DNA of 38,118 nt from the NCBI GenBank assembly GCA_020721655.1, contig DYMG01000012.1, positions 1-38,118 of the forward strand, in the 5' to 3' direction. Under the pieces are notes generated by a model, which saw nothing but the letters and a program-made list of their open reading frames with translations, was not told where the DNA came from and did not search any database. The first letter of the stretch is position 1; the number at the start of each line of letters is the position of its first letter. Below, in pieces: positions 32,158 through 38,118 of this stretch. Made by a program: the position numbers and the translations under genes. The DNA comes from Paludibacter propionicigenes. GTDB lineage: Bacteria > Bacteroidota > Bacteroidia > Bacteroidales > JAFGXI01.

Positions 32158-33084
32158 TCATTTAATTGATATTTTTTCTAAAATTATTTCAATTTTTGCT
32201 TCAATAGGCAAATTTCCATCAATCCAATTTATTGTAATTCCTTTCTTCTCCATTCCTCTAAACCAAGTCATTTGGCGTTTTGCAAACTGATGTATTGCTG
32301 TTTGCAAGCTATTTACCATTTGTGGGTAAGAAAATTCGTCCATTAAATACATTGTTATATATTTGTATTCCAAGCCATAATATATTAAATCGGTGTGTTT
32401 TATTCCATTTTTAAGCAAATTATTTACTTCATCAACCAAACCTTCTTTAAGTCTATTTTTAAGTCTTTCTGTAATTCGTTTTCTACGTTCTTCTCTTTCG
32501 AGGTTTATTCCAAAAAACACATTGTTTATTTGCGGATAGTTAAATTCTAAATCTTTATTTTTTGAATAATAGTTGGCAATTTCAACTGCTCTTATTGCTC
32601 TTTTTTTTGTTGATGTATCGGTATTGTTATGTAAAATTTTATATGTTTTTAAAATATTTTGCAATTCGCTTAATTCTAATTTTTCCAATTCAAAGCGTAA
32701 ATCATTATTTACAGGAACGTTTATTAGTTTGTAGCCTTTAGTAACAGCATCAATATACATTCCTGTTCCTCCGCAAAGTATAGCTTTGCTCCCATTTTCT
32801 TTTATTTTTTGAAATGATTTTAAAAAGTCGTTTTGATATTCGTACACATTATATTTGTATCCTGCATCAACAATATCAATTAAATGATAAGGTATTTGTT
32901 TTCCGTTTATTGTGTATTCTAAAATATCTTTTCCTGTGCCAATATCCATTTTTTTATAAACTTGGCGAGAGTCGGCACTAATTATTTCTCCATTTATTTT
33001 ATTGGCTAAAGCCACTGCAACATTTGTTTTTCCGGTAGCCGTAGCCCCAAGTATGGTAATTAAGTCGTAATTTATTTTTTGCAT
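32158..33084 (-). CDS. miaA: tRNA dimethylallyltransferase MiaA
   Basis: A 308-aa MiaA that adds the dimethylallyl group to A37 of tRNAs reading U-starting codons. Walker-A GATATGKTNVAVALA (13-27), SADSRQVYKKMDIGTGK (about 35-51) and CGGTGMYIDAV (about 99-109) are intact, as are the RAIRAVEI helix and the C-terminal FAKRQMTWFRG that contacts tRNA. The length matches E. coli (316). Its promoter element at 33104-33111 is packed back to back with that of the Yip1 gene. Confidence 0.96.
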   Translation of the reverse strand: MQKINYDLITILGATATGKTNVAVALANKINGEIISADSRQVYKKMDIGTGKDILEYTINGKQIPYHLIDIVDAGYKYNVYEYQNDFLKSFQKIKENGSKAILCGGTGMYIDAVTKGYKLINVPVNNDLRFELEKLELSELQNILKTYKILHNNTDTSTKKRAIRAVEIANYYSKNKDLEFNYPQINNVFFGINLEREERRKRITERLKNRLKEGLVDEVNNLLKNGIKHTDLIYYGLEYKYITMYLMDEFSYPQMVNSLQTAIHQFAKRQMTWFRGMEKKGITINWIDGNLPIEAKIEIILEKISIK

Positions 33085-33103
33085 TTTATAATTTTAGAAT
33101 ACA

Positions 33104-33111
33104 CAAAATTA
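33104..33111 (-). promoter_or_regulatory. -7 element of miaA
   Basis: TAATTTTG on the - strand, 19 nt before the miaA ATG. The opposite-strand element of the Yip1 gene starts 3 bp away. Confidence 0.6.
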
Positions 33112-33114
33112 AAT

Positions 33115-33122
33115 TACTTTTG
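33115..33122 (+). promoter_or_regulatory. -7 element of Yip1 and smpB
   Basis: TACTTTTG, 16 nt before the ATG at 33139. It excludes the upstream ATG at 33079, which lies before the promoter. Confidence 0.65.
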
Positions 33123-33138
33123 TAGAAAAAAACATCTT

Positions 33139-33726
33139 ATGGACTTAAATCTTTTAATCAGTAGAGTAAAAAACATTATTATTTCCCCTAAAACTGAATG
33201 GGACGCTATTAATAATGAGAAAATTGAAAACAATTCAATGGTAATAAATTATATTTTACCTTTTGTTTTGTTAATTGCAATTACAACATTAATTGGAGGT
33301 TTTTTATCTCCACGTATTTTTGGTTTTTCAATTAGTTATTCATTAATTCATGCAGTTATTTCTTTAATTGTTGGCATTGGGTCGGTTTATTTATCGGCGT
33401 ATATAATTAACGAATTAGCAACAAGTTTTGGAACAGAAAAAAATTTAAATAACGCTTTTAAGCTTGTAGTTTATTCATCAACACCTGCATTGTTGGCATC
33501 AATAGTTGCAAATTTACATTGGTCGTTAGGTTTTTTAAATTTATTTGGATTATATTCAATATATTTATTTTGGCTTGGTATTGAGCAAGTTATGAAAACG
33601 CCAGAAGATAAAAAAATAGGCTATGTAATAATTTCTTTTCTAATCTTATTTGGAATTTATTTAGTTTTAGGATTTATTTTTGCAGGATTAATTTTAAGCT
33701 CGTTATTTACATTTAATACTCTATAA
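33139..33726 (+). CDS. Yip1-domain membrane protein
   Basis: A 195-aa membrane protein with the Yip1-family layout: a soluble start LISRVKNIIISPKTEWDAINN (the 'P-eW--i' motif), then about five hydrophobic helices (YILPFVLLIAITTLIGG, SLIHAVISLIVGIGSVYL, PALLASIVANLHWSLGFLN, IYLFWLGIEQVM and IISFLILFGIYLVLGFIFAG). Function in bacteria is unknown. The start is set at ATG 33139 by the -7 element; the longer reading frame that begins at 33079 would start inside the miaA promoter region. It is 4 bp before smpB, so they are likely co-transcribed. Confidence 0.85.
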   Translation: MDLNLLISRVKNIIISPKTEWDAINNEKIENNSMVINYILPFVLLIAITTLIGGFLSPRIFGFSISYSLIHAVISLIVGIGSVYLSAYIINELATSFGTEKNLNNAFKLVVYSSTPALLASIVANLHWSLGFLNLFGLYSIYLFWLGIEQVMKTPEDKKIGYVIISFLILFGIYLVLGFIFAGLILSSLFTFNTL

Positions 33727-33730
33727 TTAA

Positions 33731-34180
33731 TTGAAAAAAGAAATAAACATAAGAAATAAAAAAGCATCGTTCGACTACGAATTTATTGAAAAATATACTG
33801 CCGGTATTATTTTAACTGGAACAGAAATAAAATCGATACGAAATGGACAAGTTAGCTTTACAGATTCTTATTGTTTGTTTTTTTCTAAAGAATTATGGGT
33901 TAAAAATGTTCATATTGCCGAATATTCTTATGGAAGTTACAATAATCACGAACCAAAACGCGATAGAAAACTTCTTTTAAATAAAAAAGAATTAACAAAA
34001 ATTGAAAAAAAAATATCGGAAAAAGGCTTAACTATTGTTCCAGTTAAGCTTTTTGTCGATGATAGAGGTTTTGCAAAAATAGTAATAGCCGTAGCCAGAG
34101 GTAAAGCAAAATTCGATAAACGCCACGACATTAGAGACCGCGACAATAAGCGTGAATTAGACCGTTTTATGAAAAAATAG
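33731..34180 (+). CDS. smpB: SsrA-binding protein SmpB
   Basis: A 149-aa SmpB that carries tmRNA to stalled ribosomes. The family body is intact: [62 protein letters not shown], and the basic C-tail [18 protein letters not shown]. The start is a TTG (33731): an in-frame stop sits directly upstream and no ATG occurs before the conserved body, so TTG must be used. It is 4 bp behind the Yip1 gene. It converges with the amidotransferase-like gene with only 4 bp between the stops. Confidence 0.94.
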   Translation: MKKEINIRNKKASFDYEFIEKYTAGIILTGTEIKSIRNGQVSFTDSYCLFFSKELWVKNVHIAEYSYGSYNNHEPKRDRKLLLNKKELTKIEKKISEKGLTIVPVKLFVDDRGFAKIVIAVARGKAKFDKRHDIRDRDNKRELDRFMKK

Positions 34181-34184
34181 TATA

Positions 34185-35249
34185 TTATTTAAATAACTCA
34201 GAAAAATAGCTCCACAAACCTTTATGAAATTGAAAACTATTCGTTTCTACCAAAACAGAATTTAAGCTTTTTGGCTCTGAATTTGGAAATTCTTTAATAA
34301 TAAAATCTGTTCTATATAATTTGGTATATTCTGGGTGAAATTGAAATCCGTAAACATTTTTAAAAGTTTTGTGAGTAAAACCTTCAACAATTTTGCCATC
34401 GTAAGATGTAAAAAGAACCTTTAAATTATTGCCCAAATCTTTAACAGCTTGATGATGCCAACTCAATACAGTTGGGGTTAAGTTATTTCCTATTGATTTT
34501 AAAATATTATTTTTTTCATTACTAACAGTCTGTATTTTATGCAAAAAACCACCAAAAACACTGTCGTTTGGGGTTAAGTTTTTAAAATAATTTTTGTGCA
34601 TTAATTCTGGTTTTGCAAGAACATCTTCAACATATTTTAAACCGTAAATTTCCGATGGAATATCCTGATATAGAGTTCCACCAGTAGCCACATTTATACT
34701 TTGCATACCCAAACAAAAAGCCCAAACTACATAGTTTGTGTTTTTTTCTAAAAGTGGCGTAATTTCATTTTTATTATTCCCAAGCAAATGAAAAAGAAAA
34801 CTAATTTCAAAGAAATGCCTATAAGGGTCTGTAATTTCGGTAATTAAATTAGTTTTATTGCCATAAACCGATGGCGAAATATCTGGACCACCCATAAATA
34901 TTGCACCTTTTGAAATTGAAAACAGACTATCGAATTTTGCAGTTAAGTTATTTTGTTTATAAACATTATTTTCTTCAAGAACGCCCTTTACTTTATCTAA
35001 ACTAATATAACTTATTAATGTGTCGCGTAAAAAATTAACACTTTCGGTATAATCATAAGCTTCTTTTTCGAAATACACACCTACAAATTTAACATTCTCA
35101 ATATCAATAAGTTTATTGTCGTGCAAAAAAATAAAAGTTTCTATATTATTTACTGTTGGATGTAAAAATAATATTTTTGTTGTATCTAAATTAGTTGCAC
35201 TAATTTTTAAAAAAACAGCAAAAAACAAAAATAAAAAAGCAATTCTCAT
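34185..35249 (-). CDS. Exported peptidase C26-like hydrolase
   Basis: A 354-aa class-I glutamine-amidotransferase-like hydrolase (gamma-glutamyl-GABA hydrolase/PuuD group) with a signal peptide (MRIAFLFLFFAVFLKISA), so it acts in the envelope rather than the cytoplasm. The substrate loop GAIFMGGPDISPSVYG (115-130), nucleophile Cys179 in WAFCLGMQSINVATGG, the HHQAVK motif (265-270) and the His305-Glu307 pair in GFQFHPEYT are present. The likely job is cleavage of gamma-glutamyl bonds in peptides or folates outside the cytoplasm; the substrate is unknown. Promoter element TAATTTTG at 35271-35278. Confidence 0.88.
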   Translation of the reverse strand: MRIAFLFLFFAVFLKISATNLDTTKILFLHPTVNNIETFIFLHDNKLIDIENVKFVGVYFEKEAYDYTESVNFLRDTLISYISLDKVKGVLEENNVYKQNNLTAKFDSLFSISKGAIFMGGPDISPSVYGNKTNLITEITDPYRHFFEISFLFHLLGNNKNEITPLLEKNTNYVVWAFCLGMQSINVATGGTLYQDIPSEIYGLKYVEDVLAKPELMHKNYFKNLTPNDSVFGGFLHKIQTVSNEKNNILKSIGNNLTPTVLSWHHQAVKDLGNNLKVLFTSYDGKIVEGFTHKTFKNVYGFQFHPEYTKLYRTDFIIKEFPNSEPKSLNSVLVETNSFQFHKGLWSYFSELFK

Positions 35250-35270
35250 AATTAATGATTAAAAACAAAC

Positions 35271-35278
35271 CAAAATTA
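35271..35278 (-). promoter_or_regulatory. -7 element of the C26 hydrolase
   Basis: TAATTTTG on the - strand, 21 nt before the ATG. On the other strand, TACTTTTA at 35291-35298 (one mismatch to TAnnTTTG) may serve the divergent lipoprotein gene. Confidence 0.5.
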
Positions 35279-35324
35279 AATAAACTTTTGTACTTTTATA
35301 ATCAAAATTTTAAAAATAATAAAA

Positions 35325-36119
35325 ATGAAAAAGTATGCTTTTTATTTATTGATTGTTTCAATTGCAATAACATCTTGCAAAAAAGATGAAAAAACTGTAA
35401 CACCTGTTACACCAACCCCCACAAACATAAGCATTACTGCCGACGATTTTGGAGTTATTGGTGCAGATTATTATCACAAAACAGACTCAACAAATGTTGA
35501 TACTATAAGTTTTGCTGCTGTTGGTGGATTGGTAGATTTATCAATGCTTACGGCAGATTTTAGCGACACTTCTAAATTTAGAGACCCAAATGATTACGAG
35601 GTACATACAAATTTTCCTGAGGCAAATTTAGCTTTAGATGGCGATGGCGATGTTGTAATGTTTATTAAAAAAACTACCGAAAAAATTGAAATGGTTGGTA
35701 TTTACACTAAATTTGATACTATTGATATAATTATACCTTTTACCAATTACTTAACTATGTTTGAATTTCCTTTCACAGTGGGCGATACCCTTTCCGATTC
35801 TGGCGAAGGCGAAACAACTATTAATTATAATTACAATGGTTTTAATATACCAATAACTTTGTCTTTTGAAATTCAAAAAAATAGTAAAATTGAAAGCCAA
35901 GTAAATGTAAAATCGCCTTATAGCACAGCAAGTTGCCTAAAGGAATTTAGTACTAATATAAATACATTAACAATGAGTCCAGATTTATCTGGTAATGGAC
36001 CACAAATAGACACCACAAATACTTACAGCTATTTTGCTAAAGGTAAAGGCGATGTTTTTATTGAAGCTCAGCTTGATGCCAACAAAAAAGCAACACAAAT
36101 AAAATATTTAGAAGAATAA
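35325..36119 (+). CDS. Predicted lipoprotein, 264 aa
   Basis: Lipoprotein signal MKKYAFYLLIVSIAITSC (lipobox AITSC, Cys18), then the KKDEKT linker common to surface lipoproteins and a Pro/Thr run (VTPVTPTPTN). The mature part alternates beta-strands with acidic loops (ADDFGVIGADYYHK, then DGDGDVVMFIKK, then FDTIDIIIPFTNY) and has no enzymatic motif. I do not recognise the family. It is probably monocistronic, since the 200 bp behind it contain no gene and end in a terminator. Confidence 0.72.
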   Translation: MKKYAFYLLIVSIAITSCKKDEKTVTPVTPTPTNISITADDFGVIGADYYHKTDSTNVDTISFAAVGGLVDLSMLTADFSDTSKFRDPNDYEVHTNFPEANLALDGDGDVVMFIKKTTEKIEMVGIYTKFDTIDIIIPFTNYLTMFEFPFTVGDTLSDSGEGETTINYNYNGFNIPITLSFEIQKNSKIESQVNVKSPYSTASCLKEFSTNINTLTMSPDLSGNGPQIDTTNTYSYFAKGKGDVFIEAQLDANKKATQIKYLEE

Positions 36120-36295
36120 TTATTGAGTTTGGTATAAAAAGTCAGTTTAATTTTCATCAAATAGGCTATGTATTTAGTTATTAAGATTTTATGTATTATT
36201 GTAAATTTGAATTAAAACTCTTATTATCAATAATTTAACTTTATAAACTTTCAACTTTATAGCTTTTTCTGACCTCATTATTATTTCAAAACAAT
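36120..36295. other. Non-coding stretch after the lipoprotein
   Basis: About 175 bp of AT-rich sequence between the lipoprotein stop and the shared terminator. I see no ORF, no promoter for either strand and no repeat in it. Confidence 0.4.
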
Positions 36296-36338
36296 AAAAA
36301 AACTTCCTTAAACTATTTATTTAAGGAAGTTTTTTTTT
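36296..36338. terminator. Bidirectional terminator overlapping YihY stop
   Basis: Stem AAAAAAACTTCCTTAAA / TTTAAGGAAGTTTTTTT with loop CTATTTA (36313-36319); T-runs lie on both strands. The YihY stop codon (36321-36323) and its last codons are inside the right arm. Confidence 0.85.
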
Positions 36339-37259
36339 AGATTCGGCATTTTCAATGCTTATATTTAACTCAAAGCCAATCAATAATATTAAAGAATTAA
36401 AATACATCCACATTAAAACAACAATTAAAGTACCAATCGAACCATATAATTTGTTGTATTGTCCAAAATTATTTACATAATACGAAAAACCTACTGAAAT
36501 TAATATTGTTAAAGCTGTTGCAATTACAGAGCCTAACGAAAAAAGTTTTATTTTACGTTTTCCTGCCGGAGCAAAATAATACATAAATGCAATTGCAAAA
36601 TAAAATAAAGCTATAATAATTACCCACTTTGCAAAAAACAGCAAATAATATGTAAAATCTATTTTTAATATTCCAAAATTTACCAAATAATTTATAACCA
36701 AACCACTAAAAACTGTAACAGAAATAGCCAGTGTAACCAAAATAGTTATTACCAAAACCAAAATAATTGAAATTATTTGTTGTTGAACCCAACTCCTAGT
36801 CTCTAAAACAAGAGTGGTTGAATTAAACGCCGCAATAATACCCGAAATTCCATTGGTAGCAAAATACATTGCAGCTAAAAAACCAATAGAAAGCAACTCA
36901 CCTTGTTTTCTTGTTGCAACATCAATAACAGTGTCTTTTACAGTTAAATAAGCTTCTTGAGGCATTAAATCTTTTAAAAAACTCAACAAAATATCTTGAA
37001 AGTTATCTATTGGAATATATGGAATAAGTGTAAATACAAAAATAATTGCAGGAAAAACCGCTAAAAAAATTTTAAATGCAATAGACGATGCTCTTGTTGC
37101 TAAAGCTCCGTCCATTAAGCCTTTATAAAAAATTTTCCCAATTTCCAAAATAGAAACTTTTTTATATCCGGGTATTTTTCTTTTATCAAGATAAGCAAAA
37201 ATTACTTCGGTTTTTTGAATTAACTGCTTTTTTATGTTATCTGTTAGTTTAATTGCCAA
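36321..37259 (-). CDS. YihY/BrkB-family membrane protein
   Basis: A 312-aa inner-membrane protein of the YihY/virulence factor BrkB family. After a cytoplasmic start with LEIGKIFYKGLMDGALATRASSIAF (the family's 'A---aYytllSl-P' region begins here: FKIFLAVFPAIIFVFTLIPYIP), about six hydrophobic segments are visible, including MYFATNGISGIIAAFNSTTLV and VLMWMYFNSLILLIGFELN near the end. Function is not established; older annotations as RNase BN are wrong for this family. The start is a TTG (37259), supported by the TAGTTTTG element 20 nt upstream; no ATG is available. Its last codons form the right arm of the terminator at 36296-36338. Confidence 0.88.
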   Translation of the reverse strand: MAIKLTDNIKKQLIQKTEVIFAYLDKRKIPGYKKVSILEIGKIFYKGLMDGALATRASSIAFKIFLAVFPAIIFVFTLIPYIPIDNFQDILLSFLKDLMPQEAYLTVKDTVIDVATRKQGELLSIGFLAAMYFATNGISGIIAAFNSTTLVLETRSWVQQQIISIILVLVITILVTLAISVTVFSGLVINYLVNFGILKIDFTYYLLFFAKWVIIIALFYFAIAFMYYFAPAGKRKIKLFSLGSVIATALTILISVGFSYYVNNFGQYNKLYGSIGTLIVVLMWMYFNSLILLIGFELNISIENAESKKKLP

Positions 37260-37278
37260 AATGTTTTAAGTTTGAAGA

Positions 37279-37286
37279 CAAAACTA
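37279..37286 (-). promoter_or_regulatory. -7 element of YihY gene
   Basis: TAGTTTTG on the - strand, 20 nt before the TTG start at 37259; it supports that unusual start codon. Confidence 0.55.
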
Positions 37287-37357
37287 ATAAAATAATTGAT
37301 ACATTTATCTGAAAACAACGCTAATATAATTAATTTTATAATGATAATTAAATGAGT

Positions 37358-37365
37358 TACTTTTG
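37358..37365 (+). promoter_or_regulatory. -7 element of tlpA-like gene
   Basis: TACTTTTG, 18 nt before the ATG at 37384. A TTG start at 37363 would fall inside this element and is therefore rejected. Confidence 0.6.
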
Positions 37366-37383
37366 CAAACCAAATTTTACAAA

Positions 37384-37884
37384 ATGAAAACATATAAATT
37401 TTTATTAGTTCTATTTTTATTTGCTACAGTTTCTTTTAGTCAGACAGAAAAAAAGATTTGGTCAAAATCGTTTTTAAACAAAAAAGCACCAGAATTAGTT
37501 GTGGAAAAATGGCTTACAGAAAAACCAAATACTGATGGTAAATTTATTTTAATCGATTTTTGGGCAACATGGTGTAATCCTTGTCGCCAATCAATTATAG
37601 AGCTAAATAAATTTAGCGAAAAATTTAAAGACAATCTTATTGTTATTGGAATAAGCAACGAAACAGAAGAAATAATAAATAAGATGACAAATCCAACTAT
37701 TAATTATTTCAAAGCTATTGATACAAGATCAACATTAAAAAACGAACTCGAAGTAAAAGGAATTCCTCACGTAATAATTATAGACCCTAATGGAATTGTT
37801 CGTTGGGAAGGGTTTCCTTCACTCGAAAACTACGAACTAACCGAAACAGTAATATCAGAATTAATTAAAAAATACTCAAAATAA
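37384..37884 (+). CDS. TlpA-like thioredoxin, exported
   Basis: A 166-aa exported thioredoxin-fold protein. Signal peptide MKTYKFLLVLFLFATVSFSQ, then a TlpA/ResA-type domain: KAPELVVEKWLTEKP, FWATWCNPCRQSIIEL with the CNPC redox motif, and the cis-Pro loop KGIPHVIIIDPNG. These reduce disulfides of envelope proteins or of cytochrome c. Start chosen at the ATG of 37384, because the longer form would begin inside the -7 element. The next gene's ATG overlaps its stop (TAATG). Confidence 0.88.
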   Translation: MKTYKFLLVLFLFATVSFSQTEKKIWSKSFLNKKAPELVVEKWLTEKPNTDGKFILIDFWATWCNPCRQSIIELNKFSEKFKDNLIVIGISNETEEIINKMTNPTINYFKAIDTRSTLKNELEVKGIPHVIIIDPNGIVRWEGFPSLENYELTETVISELIKKYSK

Positions 37885-38118
37885 TGCAAAAGCAAAACAA
37901 AAAAACAGGAAAAGCGATCAATTCTGACAAAAAAAGAAAAGATCCGTTTGAAAAAAGAACTAAAAAAGATACTGGCATAGAAAATTATCGAAAATTTAAA
38001 ACAAATAAAAATTCTGACTCTCAAGATTTTAGCTCGGAAAATAACAAAAAACAACCATATAAGCCACGAACAAAAGAAGAACGAGAAGGTTCCGAAAGAA
38101 AAGAATACAAACCACGAA
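37884..38118 (+). CDS. Lys/Arg-rich protein, cut by window end
   Basis: Open reading frame from the ATG overlapping the tlpA stop to the window edge, with no stop in 78 codons. The visible part (MQKQNKKTGKAINSDKKRK, later QPYKPRTKEERGE-like and SERKEYKPR) is highly basic, Lys/Arg/Glu/Asn-rich and without hydrophobic segments, like a disordered tail. In Bacteroidota such tails precede pseudouridine synthases of the RluB type or other RNA-binding proteins, but nothing here proves it; the rest of the gene lies outside. Confidence 0.6.
   Translation, partial: MQKQNKKTGKAINSDKKRKDPFEKRTKKDTGIENYRKFKTNKNSDSQDFSSENNKKQPYKPRTKEEREGSERKEYKPR

Noticed and set aside
33079-33138. Longer N-terminus for the Yip1 protein
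   Set aside because: This segment overlaps the divergent promoters and precedes the expected start of transcription.
37363-37383. Seven-residue N-terminal extension from a TTG start of the tlpA-like gene
   Set aside because: The TTG lies inside the TACTTTTG promoter element; the ATG at 37384 begins a proper signal peptide.

Overview
This is a chromosomal segment of a strongly AT-rich Bacteroidota bacterium, probably close to Bacteroidales or a neighbouring order. Four things point there: lineage-typical families (DUF5683 after ParB, DUF4835/PorD after CoaBC, a long QueA, many SC-lipobox lipoproteins), the conserved order bamD-rpoZ-coaBC-porD, very short intergenic gaps, and Bacteroidota promoters. 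The promoter signature TAnnTTTG lies upstream of about a dozen transcription units, in the best cases with TTTG or TTG 19-21 bp further upstream. Most of the window is housekeeping. No rRNA, tRNA, CRISPR array, transposase or prophage is visible.

Layout: 1-2600 is a small accessory patch: an unrecognised 564-aa exported protein, a 170-bp non-coding stretch unlike its surroundings, and a HigBA-type toxin-antitoxin locus whose toxin looks frameshifted. 2699-6002 (+) holds parA, parB, a DUF5683 membrane protein and holA. 6069-9899 (-) holds cell-envelope proteins, radA and a tandem pair of paralogous small lipoproteins. 9957-15188 (-) runs bamD, rpoZ, coaBC, porD, then panD, a flippase-like membrane protein and a heptose-phosphate adenylyltransferase. 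HU stands alone at 15327 with a textbook promoter and terminator. 15936-18652 (+) is rsmI-xth-queA. 18730-21809 (+) is an aminotransferase, an Mpv17-like membrane protein and an outer-membrane barrel.

21806-31858 (-) runs from dnaA, through a strong terminator, to an EamA permease, yigZ, pyrB, pyrI, a YfcC-type carrier, a double-thioredoxin protein, bioA, a FabH/DarB-like ketosynthase and a histidine-free hotdog protein. miaA (-) diverges from a Yip1 protein and smpB (+) through a compact double promoter. The right end has a secreted class-I glutamine amidotransferase-like hydrolase, a lipoprotein, a YihY/BrkB membrane protein, a TlpA-like thioredoxin and the start of a Lys/Arg-rich protein cut by the window edge.

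Shared functions: chromosome replication and segregation (ParAB, HolA, DnaA, RadA, HU), translation and tRNA/rRNA modification (RsmI, QueA, MiaA, SmpB), coenzyme A (PanD and CoaBC), pyrimidines (PyrBI), and envelope assembly (BamD, PorD, lipoproteins). The least explained items are the ketosynthase plus His-less hotdog pair behind a lone bioA, the two-domain thioredoxin with one dead active site, the 564-aa orphan and the decayed toxin-antitoxin locus.
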